This document shows positions 25,576 to 39,199 of a stretch of 64,000 nt of DNA, in pieces (the first letter of the stretch is position 1; every line of letters starts with the position of its first letter). A model generated the notes under the pieces. That model made no database searches, was not told the origin of the DNA, and saw nothing but the letters and a program-made list of their open reading frames with translations. The DNA lies in the NCBI GenBank assembly GCA_013399855.1, contig VXAY01003150.1, positions 1,819,821 to 1,883,820 on the forward strand, in the 5' to 3' direction. Both the position numbers and the translations under genes were made by a program. This DNA comes from Oxyruncus cristatus. Lineage: Eukaryota > Chordata > Aves > Passeriformes > Cotingidae.

Positions 25576-28500
25576 AATACCTTTGACAGCATGCCTAAAT
25601 TCCTAGCATTTAGAAGAGTCCCTTGAGTCTGAAATATTACAAATGCAAGCATAAAGTCTGCTAAATTGGGCAGTGGGTGTTTTGAATGAGAAATGAAGAC
25701 AGTACTCTGGATTGCTAACCCAGGAAAGGTTGTCTGCTGCACAATCTTAAAATACAAAGTACAAAAAGCATTATCTACTATTCTTCAGCACATTCCACCC
25801 TAAGATCTGAACAAGCTTTGTTAATATGAAATATCTGCATTGCATGATGTCCACATGTGTTATAAAGGTTGTATTTCCCCTAGAGCTGGTACAGTCAGCT
25901 CTGAACGAAGGACTGGTGGGGACCCATCTGGCCAAAACGCAGCCCAAACTGAAGCAGCACACCAGGGTACTGCACTTCATGAAAGATGCACCCTAGCAAC
26001 CAAAAAAGCTTAGGATTTATTTCTTATTCAGTAAATCTCTGTCTCTAGCATGGTTCCCAATACCATTATGGATCAGAATTGGACCACTGGATCAGAATCA
26101 TCCGACTTTCAGTGACGACTGTTCTTCCCTGAGAGATTGTTCGCGCTCAAGAAATAAAACTCCACTTCGTGGAAGGTGGTGATCCAGAAACTAAAAGGAG
26201 AACAAACTTTTGATTTGCAATTTTTCTCATTTCTTGGATTTCAGCTAAAGCTTGTGAAACCATAGGTAGGACCGACCGGTGCAGCAATTCAGGGTGTGAG
26301 GGAATGAGCTGAGCTGTCAGAAGTACTATCCATGCCTGACACTGAAGCCTCAAAATGTCAACACCCAGTAAGAAAATCACTTCCCCCCCCGCCACTGCTT
26401 TTGACATTAGGGAATTCCTCCTTCTCCTTAATTACATCATCAATTTATTTCCAATGATATCTTGATCTTCCTCAAAGCTGTTTCATCCCTTTTTGGAGCA
26501 CCCCCAAAATACTCTCACAACTGATCCACATCCTCAGAGGACGGCACTGCTCATTCTGAGGAGAAGCCAATTCCGGTTAAGGACTGCAGATACACTTTTC
26601 CACAAATCAGCCACCAACATAAGCTTAATATTCCATGTTTCTCAGGGTACAGAGAAGTGAGGGGTGTGGAAGATAAGCAGACAAAAAATTGGTTTAGGCT
26701 CACCTGAAACCTTACATTTGTCTTCATGCACCATCTCCATCTGTCTTGGAATAACCCAGCAATAGCTTCAGTATTTTTACACTCATTCTTCTACCACTGG
26801 GCAACAAGTTATTATAGCAACCCAATTTCCAGCTAAACCCACAAAATGTGATGGACTGTGCTTCTAAAATGAAAAGTGTATGAAGTGGTAGAGTTCAAAG
26901 GCACAAAGGAATTTTTATTTTGCCTCTAGTTTCTTCACTTAAAAGGCGTGTTTTGAGATTCCATCCAACTTCAAATACAACACGCAGTACAGAAATACAA
27001 CTGGGAATGTCCCTAAACAAATTTTCAGCACTTGGGCCACCTACCTTGTTGATAATGCCTTTAAAATATAAATCATGCTACAACAAACATTAGTTCCTCC
27101 AGGGTTCTCTTCAAGGCATTATCTCACACAGCTAAGCAAGGTTTAATTTATCTCAGTCATCTTTTTAGGTTAAATCAGGAGTTTGTAAAATGTGCCTTCT
27201 GATCAGTGCCTTAGATTACTCATATTATTAGAGTTAGGGCCGGAAACAAGATTCTTGGCATTCCAGTTATGACTTGTTTAGGAAATTGATATTGGCGTTT
27301 TCTGCATCATTTGCTTTTTCTCCAGTGAATTACTTTCCTGTGTTTGATTCTCCTAAAGAAATTTCAACCTTATGGGAGAATAAAACTAATTAAAAAACCT
27401 GGCAAATTTAACTTCAGGCAGAGTCTGAGCTTCCTCTTAGAATTAATGTACCTATTGATCTGTTAAAATAATAAACTAAAAGTTGCAGTCTATCACAGAA
27501 AATAGTAAGGTATTTGAGGTCAAACACTAATTTATCCTTCAAAGGAGAGCATCATGTTTCTTATACCATATCTGGGTTAACCTGACAATTTTTCAAGACA
27601 GGATGATAAGAATAAACAGGAATTATGTCCCACGAAATACACAGGGAAACAATTAGTCCTGTGAAAACCAGGTTGTTTTACACAGACAGAACGTCTGTAA
27701 TAGTATGGAGGGATGTAAAGCATTTATTCTTTTAAAGGACAGATTTTAAACTGCCTAGTGAAGACCCTTTTTTTTTTTACCACATTAGTTAACAGAGTTT
27801 ATTTTAAAGTAGTCTTAATTCTGCAATGTACCTGTGAACTTTCATCCTCTTCCCACATCTTCCCTGAATACAGTTTCTGCTATTACACAAGTTAGGAAGA
27901 AAAGGCCTGCTTCAGGGTTTCAATATCAAAGACAGAACAAATCAATTCTAATTTTTCAGGAGATGAAACTGCTGATGCAGAAGGTCATTAAATACTGTCT
28001 GCTTTTCAGTGGCACTGGAGCCCAGAATAAAGGATCTTACAAAACAACAGTCACTGAGTCTGAGAAGATGAAGAGAAAGGAAGAGTTTCTGTGGGGAGGG
28101 GGAGTTGTACATATTTACAAAAGCTACATCCTCTTTACTATTCATATGTTACCAAATATATCCACTGAGTACCCAGGTGCTATCCCAGAAATGCAAGTTC
28201 TTCAACAATATAGCAATGTATGACTAAAACCTCCAAAGCTAAATTAATCTTTGATGCCAGCTGTCCTCCACTGTCCCCATTGTGTACCTTAATTTTAAAT
28301 TAAGAAGAAAAAAGCCACACATTTTCATTTAAACCAATTCAGACATCTGTTTCCTTCTGCTACCTTATCCTATGGAATCTTTACCATAATACTCACTACA
28401 GAAACATATTCAAAATTATCAAAATTCACGTAAGTTACTATATCAAATGGAAGCAATAAAGGTACTGCATGGACAAACCCCCAGGAACAGTGTTAAACAG

Positions 28501-28900
28501 AAGAGCAGGGAATCTGAAATTGGCATCTGTGATTTAGGTCCAAACACTGGACCACAATCTGCTAAGATGGCAACTTACACATAAATTCTTTTTGGAATAA
28601 TTTGGAAAGCCTTATCAGCACAGTTACCATTCCCCTAGTTTTGTTGGATTCTTCACAATACCCTTGAATTTGTACTTTCCTGATCAAAACATACTCTGGG
28701 AACATATCCGATATTTACCACAATTTTAAGTCAGAAAGACCTAAAAACATCATTTTGGTTTACCTTGCCTATTATGTTTATTTTCTCTTTCTACCTATTC
28801 TCTCTCCTTTTATCCTTCAGTTGCCTTTTGTTTAGCAAGTATCAGGTTTATCCAGACGGGACCATTTTTCACAGCACTGCTCTGAACCTGTGACCAACGA

Positions 28901-28955
28901 GGCAGTCGAGAGCATTGGACTAAACAGTTCGATGTTAATTCAAGTCTGTCAGGTC
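28901..28955 (+). mobile_element. Possible relic of a tRNA-derived SINE
   Basis: GCAGTCGAGAGCATTGGACTA resembles the A-box half of old tRNA-derived SINEs, which often read as a variant of gagagcactggact. It is followed by TTAATTCAAGTC, a degenerate B-box. The stretch after it loses similarity to anything I recognise. The family is not identified, and the match may be chance. Confidence 0.33.
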
Positions 28956-28959
28956 ACCA

Positions 28960-29945
28960 AATTTCTGATAAGACTTTGAGCTGAGCTGCTCTTTCTGCAG
29001 CAGTAGTACTACAGTAAAAATGAAAAACAAACAAAAAAGGATTTTTCTTTCACTTGTATTATTGGTTTCTTCTCCTCTTGCCTGCATTTGTCTTGTTTTC
29101 ATATAAAAGAAATAGGTTTGACTTCAGTAATAGCTCCAGTCCTTCTCAAATAACTGTCTCTATTAACTCTCCCTCACCCAACCATCCCTACAAGGAGAGT
29201 TTTGTACTGTCTCAAAATATATTGTGCCACTTCTTGTTACAAACTGCAATTCCTTCTGTCCTTGTGTCTTTAGAATTCATTGAAAACATCTGCAATCATG
29301 TACTACCCTTGGGATTAAAACGGCCAAAAGCTTGAAACTGCCAACCATGCTTAGCTGGCCAGTGTCATGGGCAGGCAATACTTGTCTATAATAATGATTG
29401 CATTCAGTGTTGCTCCCTTTAAAACAATGCTGTTTCTCTAATGCAGCACTGGATAAATTAATTTTCAATATCTAAACACTAAAATCAGGTAAACTAGTTT
29501 ACTTTTCTAAACTTAATGTATTCCACAGACTGAAACTGGAGACTCTAATATCAGCAGTTATCCTACATAAATACTCTGGCAGGCTCATTAGTCAATACAC
29601 ACATTCACTTCCAAAAAAGTGCACAGAAATTAGTGTGTAAATGCCTTCAAAGAGAATGAACCAATTCTCAGACGTGGAACTAATAATAAAAGAGTATTAC
29701 TCACAGTACAGTTGTTAACACTGCTGTAATTAGGATTTTAACAATCGGAGTTGCTATCTAAATTTCAATAGTCATCTTTTTATAGTCATGTTAATTAGGA
29801 GAACATTAAAGGGTAAGCAGTACCAAACACTTTCAGTGAAAAATTATTTTTTCAAGTTATTACACAGTGATGAAAAGTAGCCTTTCTAAAGCAACGTGCA
29901 TACTATCAAACTTGTGTGATGTTTTAAGCCTTTAAAAATATAAAG
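28960..29945. other. Non-coding DNA, no gene recognised
   Basis: Short open frames on both strands, with no recognisable repeat or RNA gene. It leads directly into the CR1 fragment. Confidence 0.6.
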
Positions 29946-29949
29946 AAGA

Positions 29950-30420
29950 ACACCCAGTGACCCGCCCCAGACGACTGCCCCAGTGTTAAAGAGGAGGATC
30001 CGAGGTGGGGCACTTACAGTGCTCCACTTGGAGCTTTCCCAGATGAAGTGGTCAGTGTTCCAAGCCTGGCCATACCCCCTGATCTGTCCACTCCTCCAGA
30101 CTGCAGCCACTGACCTGGATACAAGTGTGTGGTGAGAAAGGGTGTGAAACACCCAGCCTGAGTCGAGGTAAATGACATCCACTGCCCTCTCCTTGCCCAC
30201 AAAGCAAGTTATATTACATGGAAGTTGGTGAGGCATGATTTACCCTTGATAAACCCACACTGACTATTCACAATCACCTCTTCTCCTTTAAGTGCCCAGA
30301 TATGATGTTCCAAGAGGAACTCAGCTTATGATTTGACTTGGGACAGAACCTATGGTGAGTGACCTCTTATTATCTTCAGACATCACTGGTACAAGCCCTT
30401 AGACCACACTTTGACTAGGA
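29950..30420 (-). pseudogene. Decayed CR1 LINE reverse-transcriptase fragment
   Basis: Translating the minus strand gives pieces that follow the order of the CR1 non-LTR retrotransposon reverse transcriptase. First comes a GFIKGKSCLTNF-like block (30221-30256 on plus coordinates), matching the family's GFxKGRSCLTNL. Then comes ERAVDVIYLD followed by a degenerate copy of the family's FSKAFDTVSH block, with the Asp of AFD replaced by His, and then LVS. Further on is SKW with a damaged version of the VTSGVPQGSVLGPVLFN block, of which ILLFN survives. These pieces lie in more than one frame and contain stops, so this is a dead, old copy. Neither the FADD catalytic motif nor the 3' end was found. 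The endpoints are approximate. Confidence 0.8.
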
Positions 30421-33400
30421 GATCATTTAGTATTATATAGTTGAACATGGATTGTCCCGCTCTGAAATTTGATCCACAACTCACACAGGCTGCAGTGCAG
30501 CCCCGGCTTTGCTATAATTTTTCTACTTTTGAGCAAGTAAATGTGCTCAAGCCATTCATGAACAACTGCCACTGTATTAAATGGCAGGATTTATTACATC
30601 CTATAATTATATTGAATATTTTTGTTAGCTATTACATAACAAAACTTTGGTTCTTGTAACTATACTTCAAGCAGTGTGATAAATATAAAAAATCTTAACT
30701 TTACTGTATTATGATAAAGTCATTTCAAGTGGCTTAAAGCAAAATGCAAATCTGTCATCCAAGACAATTAGGAAGCAACATTTCTCCCATTCTAATGCTT
30801 TATGCTTTTCTCTATTCTATGCTTTTTGCATAAAAGTCACATCAAGATCAAGTGCCTTTCTACAATATCAACATCCATCAAATGACAACATCTCCCTTCA
30901 TCTACTGTTTGTTATAATGGAAACAGAGTCCCCAGAATACAAAGCTCTAGCAGGATAAATGACTCCTGTTTTGGAAATAAATGTCTCTGCTTCACCTCAA
31001 TGTTTATCTCCTACGAGTGCCAAGGGGATGCAAAGACATTCATCCAGCAGTGGGAGGACATTATCCCATCGCAATGTTCTATTCTGATATTCTCTCTTAA
31101 ATAATCCAAAGTCCATTATCAACATCCCTCATCTAAAAAGCTTCATTTTTAAATGTGGGCCCTGTGTGCACGGGGATGAATCCTGGAAGATACTCACGGG
31201 ATGGAGCCTTTTAGAGAATGTGTCACCCGGAAAAAGGTTTTACCATTTCATGCCTTAGCAAATATCAAGTGTGCAAGGAAAAACTGGTCACATCTGTATT
31301 TTTAATTTCTGATTCGAGTAAGGGCTGACGTCAGTTTTTTTATCAGTTCGGTGAATTTGCTTTTTGAAGGCTTGTGTGAATATATTCTAAGAAGGATTGA
31401 GCTTACTTTAGGGTCATGAACATATAAAAAGAAACCCCTATGTATTTATTTTAGTGCTGCAGAGATATTTCAGCTCAGAAAAGCATTCTGTAAGCTCATG
31501 ATGGTGCTCCAATCTGCAGAGATATGAGCAAGAATGCAAGTCTTTTGTAGGACGAAGCATTCAGCTGAATGCTTTCCTATGATATAAAATGCAGCTACAG
31601 CCCAAAATACTGGAAATATGCTCAGGGTGTACAATAACATCACCATTTCAGCTTCAAAAAAGGCCTCTGACCTTCCCTTTCACACCTGTCACTCTCAGAT
31701 TCTGAGAAGTTGGCCTAAGCGTTCCTCTAACCCCCCTATTCAGACTGTCTGCAGGCTCAGGGTCACTTTGATACAATTGATGGAAAAGAAGAAAACTTTT
31801 ATACCACCAGTTACTGAAAGAAAAATATGATACAGCTCCTTGAAGGAAGTGTGTCGGTTCTGTTATAGGGTTTATTATAAAACAGTAATGGAAATAATTA
31901 AAAGGGAATGTTCTTTGCCACACAAAGGAGATGGCAACATGCATGCACTGCCTTTTTATGCATTTCTTATCACAGAAGACACACAGGTTGATTTAGTCAA
32001 TAAGAACTTGGAAATAGTAAACGCAAACTAGGATCACAGCTAAGAGAAGAGGAAAATGAAGATATACCAGTCTACATCTACTTGGAAGCAGAGAATACAA
32101 AGAATAATACCTTAATCTCAATGTTTTGAACTTCAAAGAATTTTCCCTCTTCTTTTGTGAATTATAAATCCTAGTTTTCCATGTCCAGTATAAGGAACGT
32201 GTAGAATAGGTGTCTCCCCCCTTTCGGCTTAGATGGAAACAACCTCTCAAACCCCTCTGAGCCTTTTTTTGTGCTTGGTCCTGCTTTAGGGGCGAAGCTT
32301 TCTTAGTTAAAAAATGTGGTTGTTAAAGCATTCCACAATAGAACTACATCCCCAGTGATGATGATATTTTTAAGGTTTAACTAACGTCCACTGTCAGTTC
32401 CTACATAACTAGAGTTTCAGCTTCCAGATGCTTAAAATCATTTCATTTCATAAATTTGGAATACAGTCAACCTGAAATTAATTTCCAATTAAAAATAAAA
32501 TAACACTGTGAATTTCATATCCATATAAGACAGGAAACATGCTGCCACTGAAAATAATATCAAGATTTTTACCTGACCTAAAAGCATTTTAAGCGCATGC
32601 ATTCCATTTGATGTGTGTGTGGAAAAATATTCAGTTCTATAGAATGTCTTTAAAGTTAGTATAAAACTTGGAACCATTTCTAGGTGCATAAACAGGAAAA
32701 TGTTTATATTCCTCTTTCGACGTCTGGCAGGGGGAGGGGAGTCCTCAAAAACTACAGCTGGGCAAAAATAAGAAAACTTCATCCAAAGTACTGATGTTGT
32801 CAAAAAGGAAAAGGGCCCCAACCAAAGAAAAAAAAAAAAGGGGCTGATGCATAAGACACCAACATCAAACTGATTTTTCAAGTGCTACATGACAAGCAAG
32901 CTGGATAGAAGAGGCCACATCTTTTGCTCCGTGAACTGAAATGTGCAGCATCCATGTCACCAGAAAATGTTTAGAGATAGTGACACTTCCAAAACCGCTC
33001 TTGTGCATAAACATCCTTCATAAGATTTTATAACACACTTATAAGCTACTGCTTTTGTCCTTAACATTTCTATGGTGTCTAAGCTCAACCCAGTACTAAT
33101 TGTCATTTCAATATTCTTTACTAATACTTGACCCACAAGTCTATACTTGAAGAGATCTAAAATAAATGATACAAAGAATTTTGAAAACATCCCCACTGAT
33201 ACTTTATATTTGTAGGCATCTCTCCATCCCTAAAGACAGGCAACATTCAGTTATCTTGTAAGTCAGAAGCCAGATATGTCCATAATACTTGCCTATTTTA
33301 CCTGGCATATTAACTGTATATGCTTTACTAGCAATTTTGACAACATACAGCCACAACTACTGTAAATTCATAGCATGAAGTGCAAGCAGTAAAGCATATT

Positions 33401-34019
33401 TGAAGGAAACAGTAACACATTTTCAAAAGGAATAAAAAAATTCGAGCTTATATGCTATTTTCTTTTTATTTGCAACTAAGTTTTGGAATCTAAAGCAGTA
33501 AAACTAAGATGCAGGAGGGCACAATAAGAAAATACTACTTGGGACAATAGGATGCTTTAACTTGAGGCATCTTTCACATTATCTTAAACAAGTTAGACTA
33601 TGCAAAGTACTTCTAAGAGATCATTAAGGACTGCATCAGCATTATGCTACATTTCACTGAAATGCAGCCACCTCTCAGAAAAACACAAACACCTATTTAG
33701 CAGTATATACTCTCCAAATTAGTTAAAAGAAGTTCCCAAAACTGCTACGACAAGGTAGGCAAACTTAGGCAGGAGCTTAATTGACCCCCATCCACATCCC
33801 TGTGAAGTTCAGCTCTGTTTAAGGGCCCCAGAAGCCTGAATTTTATTTGCGCTCATAGGGCAGACTCCTGTGACAGCAGAAACTAATAAAGTAAAGAGGT
33901 TTTACCGCGGTTTCATCATAAAGCGCATGGACACAAACATTTCTGAAACTAGAGAGGATTGAACCCCACTGACTACATACAACTCTCAGTATGTTCCAAT
34001 TCAATTGCACCCAATAAGG
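30421..34019. other. Non-coding DNA, no gene recognised
   Basis: AT-rich unique sequence. The longest frame, 130 codons on minus at 32489-32881, is Phe- and Leu-rich with no recognisable motif. No repeat family or RNA gene was seen. Confidence 0.6.
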
Positions 34020-34051
34020 GTGAATGTATAATTATCAGTGAATGTATAATT
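34020..34051. repeat. Two-copy direct repeat, 14-bp unit, period 18
   Basis: GTGAATGTATAATT occurs exactly at 34020-34033 and 34038-34051, four bases apart. It is a local duplication with no assigned role. Confidence 0.8.
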
Positions 34052-37000
34052 TGCCTTGTGAAACTCCGTCCCAGGATTTCAGGACAGGATGAACCTATAA
34101 ATGTCTGTATCAGACACCTGAAGCACGTACAGGGCACACATAACTGCAGAGGTATGTGCAGAAATACTGGGGCTGGAAATAGATACTTCATGATCCCCCA
34201 TAGGACCTGAAAAATCAAGCAGAAGCCCCCAAGGGGGCACATGTAACCACGTTCCCCTCTCAAACACTGGGAAGCCACTAGAGCCCAGCTCATGGCACAC
34301 CAACCACCTTGTTACGTATTTACATAAAATTTCATTAGCAATTCGATGAATGCAAATTGTAAGACGATTTGTAAATGTTCCCCCCCTAATCTTAAAACAG
34401 TGCATAGCAATACTATGAATTATATGGGTAAATCTGTACTATAGCTCAAGGAGAATAGGGAATATGTTTATATAATTCTGTTCAGATCAATAGGGTTTGA
34501 ATAACAACTAAACCCATGAAGACATAAAGAGACTTCAGGGAACTTACTATTAAGGAACTGCCTTTGCACCTAATTTAAACATGCAATAAACTATTACATT
34601 ACTAGGATTCTTGTTAATTGTCTTGTTATATATTTAACATTTGTAACAGCTCTCATAAGTACAAAATTAATAATTGATTAGCCATTATTTGGAAAATAAC
34701 CTGAAGTGTCTAAGACATATATAATTTGCTCACACAGATGTATTTTCTTTTTAATGAAGTATTTCCTGAAGCCCTATAGGAGCACCTTAATTTTAATGTC
34801 CAACATTTAGCCTCTGTGAGATTAATAATAAAGCATTAAAATTATTAACATGAAAAAAGGCATAGATAAGAAACACCTCTTACACTGCCTCCTGGTATTT
34901 AGCACTGTACTTTTAACAGAAAAGTACATTAAAAGAGGTAGGTTACAAATAAAATAATTAAAATTAATCATCTTGATAATTTATTTATGTATTCCATTAG
35001 GACTCCATAAAGCACACTTATGTACAGCTGAATAAAACCTCAAACTTCATTGTGTCAGCCTTCATATTTTTCAAAGAGAGTTCTTTCTTAAAGTAAGGAG
35101 TGCCAGGGTTAATTTACAGAACAGGATTCAAAGAAATATACTCACCCCCAAAAATAACCCACAGGTTGATGCCAACAACAAAACAACAGCTTGCTGCCAC
35201 ACCTGCTGTGTTCAAATTCTGCATAACCCCAGAGACCACCATCATAATTACCAGTTTTGCACATTATAAAAATCAAAAAGTGTCAATAAATGTTTTAAAA
35301 CCTCGTCAACTTGATATACTTTGCTGCTTTTCTTCTCTTCCTAAAGATTCCACTTTTATTCTTCCCCAGTTCGATTTATGCATTTGCTTATGCCAATCAA
35401 AGGATGTTTTTCTTTCACTTCCATTTGTTGAGTTTTACCTCACGCTCCACGCAGTCGCTTCTCCAGTATAGAAAGTTTGCTACAGTTTTTATCGGAACAG
35501 TTCCTCCTGTTCCTCTCTCATTTGGATGTTCTGTCCACCCAGACACCCAGCTAATGGCAGAGAGGCAAAGCAGATCCCCTGCTACCCACAGCAAAGCACC
35601 TGTAGATTTTTTTGGCAATTAGTCTCTTGATAAGACACATGTTGTGCTGTTTGCACATAATCAGGTTTCTTAGAGGAAACCTTTGGGCTTCCTTTTAAAT
35701 ATGCAGCCCTCTAAGTACTGCTAAAGCTTGCCAAATATCCCTAATTAACTGACAAAATGCAAATATTTTCTTCCCATTTTCCTGCACCAACCTTACTGCT
35801 GCTGAGACTGCAGGAGAAAGAATCCTGCAATTGGTGTTTGGATTCTCTTCCAAGTCCTCCTCCAGCATGTCTCACAAATTCCAGATGGGATGTTTCCAGG
35901 GAACAGCAAAGTGAACCCACGGTGATTTCTGCCACGTTTACTTATGTTAAAAAAGTTCCTAAAACATACTTTGTTGATTTTAACCACACAAGCAAATCAA
36001 AGCATTACTCAGCAGAGCTTGCTTGGCCCACACCAGAGCTCATGGATCTCAGGTTTCCCAGTTGTAAGAGGAGTGAGTCTCAGTAAGGAACCCCTCAGGC
36101 CACAGACACTGAGCACCCTTTCCTCTGCAGTGGCAGGAAAACATGCCAAATTCCCCCACCTTCCTGTTCCTGACACTTTGCTCCTTCTATCGCTTGGATA
36201 GGAATCTCATCAGAAAGGCTGTAAAATTCAATTTGTGAAATGTTTGAAGAATCCTGGGATGGCTCTAACTTCAGCCATGCTACATCTTAAAAAAAAAAAA
36301 ACAAAAGCAAAAAAAAACTCCCCAAAAAAAACCCCAACAATGAGCTAATGTGCTACTGCTCTTTCTAAAGGGAAACACTGCACTGGATACACTCAATTTA
36401 CCATGTAAATTTTTCTGTTCAACACCGTGGACTACGAAATTCCTAGTGTTCAAAAAACCTATGAGCAGTTGTCAGATTATTCAGAGTACGTAGCAGAGCA
36501 TGTCTTTTATATTTATCCTCCATAAACCTCCACACACATAGCAGGCCATCACATTTCAGCAAAAATATCTCAGTACAAACAAGACTGAAACAAATAGTCA
36601 AAAGGAACATCAAAGTGCAAAGCAGCAAAGAGCTTGCTCTTCTAAAGTTATCAGTTTTCATCATTGAGGTGCAGAGATGAGAGACACAAGAGAAAATGCC
36701 AGATGAAGTCATGCAAACCAAGGACTGCAAGCTATGGGTCTGGGAATGTAAGATGGGACCAACTGCAATGAACACTGCACTCAGGAACAAAGACTGCAAA
36801 CTTAAATATTAAATTTCTGTCTACTTCCCTCATTTTAATAGATGTAAAATGCTAGTACTTACTCCTGCTTATCACTGCAGATGAAGGTATTCTCAAGGAA
36901 AAAAAAAAAAACAAAACAACCCCCACCAACACATATTGGAGTGCTCAGATGTATTTCCCCGAATTCTGGTTAAGTGTTGATCAAAGAATGCTAAAACTTA

Positions 37001-38184
37001 CTGGTTTATACACGCGCACTTACCAGCTTTGAATTTAGCTGGTGAAGAAAAAAATACAAACAAGGTCATGGTCCAACAAAGTTGCAATAAAGTCTTTCAC
37101 AAACAATTGCAGCAACCCAGGAAGCCAACACATACATTCACTACAGGCACAAGAATTATCACAGAGCACTCCAGGGTCTCTTCTCGTTTAGCACGGTGTT
37201 ATATATTTCAACATTAATTTTGTTACATATTATTAATATCACAAGAGCACCAAAATGAAGGTCACGTGAAACTACAAAGAGAACTTCTCCCGGCAGGTGT
37301 AAAAGCAAAATATTCCAGCATTCATAACAGGCCTCTGGTTCAACATCCCAGTGTGGAAACTCCAGCCCCTTAGCACCGCTGCACAGCTGAACCTGTGCTT
37401 CTGTTTTTGCCTAAATCAACAAACTAAATAGTCTGAAATTACATTCAAAATTTTACGACCATTTTCAACAGTTCTCCCTCCTCCTACCATTAAAGATGAA
37501 AGTATTTAAAATCCACCACACAGCTCTTCTCCACAAAGTATGTTCATCCATAACCTAAGGCTGAGAAGATGAAGAAAAGCTCGCAGAAAGTGCAAAGTTA
37601 TGACACGTTTCCCTGTGAAGCAATTTGAAGGTTCAGATATAGCACTCCATCCATTTTAATAACAGCTTTAGGAAACTGAAAGAAAAGTAAGTAAAAAAAC
37701 CCCAAACCTGTGCAACTTTTAAAATTAAACTCTCTCATAACCTGCAAAACATCACTATGATACAGCTGTGCTGCTTTTTCCAAGAACCACTCCCTTCCTC
37801 CCTTTCCAACAATCTAAATAAAGACAAAAATAAGGATATAAAAGAAAATAAGAAACTGACACACATTAAATTTCCCTCACTTTTACCCTTTGATTCCCTT
37901 TGTACTTAGAACATTACTACTGACTACATTCTCATTCAAGGAGAACAGCCTTCTCTTGTCCTTAAAATGACCATGTAATAATTATGCTAAATTAAAGCTC
38001 CCTGAAACACAATGGTAGTTTTTCTTATACATCTTTAGCACTGCTAAAATAATGTTGCAGGTCCTATGTTCTCTAGAATTTTAATGGGGAAACAATGTAG
38101 TAAGACAGCAGATGAAAAGAAAAGTTCAGGGAAAATGCTGAGGACAAACATCCACCCTGAGTTTTACCTTCACACAAAGCTAAA
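34052..38184. other. Non-coding DNA with a conserved-element-like stretch at 34.56-35.06 kb
   Basis: The 34560-35060 part is unbroken unique AT-rich sequence with many TAAT/ATTA cores, including TAATTGATTA at 34671-34680, a dimeric homeodomain-type site. A-rich runs lie at about 36289-36301 and 36899-36911. The remaining open frames are short and on both strands. No gene or transposon was recognised. Confidence 0.55.
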
Positions 38185-38730
38185 GCAGTCTGGGGGCTCC
38201 AGGTGCAAGTTCCCCCCACGGAGGCACAGCTGACCTGCCCTTGCCCCCAGCCCCATGTCCCCAGTGTTCCCCCAGCCTGGCTGACCAGGAGGCTCTGCTG
38301 GCACAGCCGTGAGACAGGAAACGCTCAGCTCTTGGCACCAGTGGAGCCGGAGAGCCCCTGGGGTGCTGTGGTGTCACCAGCACTCACCCCACACTCTGAG
38401 TCTTGGGGCTCCTCGACCCCATTCCCCCTACTCTCCCCCTACACATACGTACCACCACTTCCCCAAGGAAGAAAAGCATGCAAAATAAACACGAGGATTC
38501 ACCAGTGCTCAACGCGCTGCAGACAAGTCCAGATTCACGAGGGCACAGCCACACATCGTGAAGACAGGGAGGCTCCCTGGGCTGCCCCATGCCCCAGCCA
38601 GCACACCTGGAATCCTCAGGGCCCTCCACCAAAAGGGAGGAGCCCCATCTGTCCATAACTGATATCAGCTGGCACTGTCCAAGTGCCATCAGCTGGCACT
38701 GCCCCATTCCCACCTGTGCCACTGCCTGCA
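38185..38730. other. GC-rich island in AT-rich surroundings
   Basis: This stretch is sharply richer in G and C than both flanks and contains C-rich runs, CAGCTG words and a scattering of CpG. Both strands are open for over 100 codons in parts (plus 38203-38658, minus 38384-38731), which is what a GC-rich patch produces without coding. A direct repeat, ATCAGCTGGCACTG, lies at 38664-38677 and 38688-38701. Candidates are an unrecognised long terminal repeat or other inserted element, a small CpG island or promoter, or a GC-biased conversion patch. I cannot decide between them. Confidence 0.5.
38664..38701. repeat. Two-copy direct repeat, 14-bp unit, period 24, with internal dyad
   Basis: ATCAGCTGGCACTG is present exactly at 38664-38677 and 38688-38701. 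Between the copies AGTGCC pairs with GGCACT of either copy, so the segment can also form a short hairpin. Each copy contains the E-box CAGCTG. Confidence 0.8.
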
Positions 38731-39199
38731 AACCTCCAGAACTAACAGCTTCTGGGGCACATTTATTCGCACTTCAAACACATACAAATATCAGAATACT
38801 TAATAACAGTCAGTCCCAGATGATAGGTGAGATGAAATATTAAGAAACCCTCACGTTACAGTCAATTTAATTAGCATAAACATTCTGTTTGCCTCATTTG
38901 CTACAACAGTGCTTTACAGCAAAGCTACCAGTGATGGCTCTTCAGACAGCAGAGATGAGCCTTGCTGTCATTTCCAAGTAGGCAGGGGGTTAAAGATATT
39001 TTTTTTTTCCAAATTAAATCAAACTAAGAATTCAGCATGCACATTTTGCAATATCCATCATGTTTGATAGCAAGGAATAGGAGGCTAGAACTGCCTTATG
39101 CAACTGCTTTAGGCTGTGCACAGTGTAAGCAATGCAGCACATGCCCAAATTTCACCAGCACCATGGTGACTGAGGACCAGTCCCCACAACCAACCTGCT

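Larger units (their letters stand above)
23621..28900. other. Non-coding DNA, no gene recognised
   Basis: AT-rich unique sequence with homopolymer runs, including about 13 T at 24647-24659 and about 11 T near 27768. It also contains an inverted repeat at 23991-24027 and a short direct repeat at 25546-25575. Open frames are short and on mixed strands. No transposon was recognised. Confidence 0.6.

Noticed and set aside
36289..36345. A-rich tracts suspected to be a retrocopy tail
   Set aside because: No gene-like or transposon-like sequence precedes them and no target-site duplication was seen.
38203..38731. Long overlapping open frames on both strands
   Set aside because: They coincide with the GC-rich island, where stop codons are rare. 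The proline/serine-rich products have no recognisable motif, so they are explained by composition.
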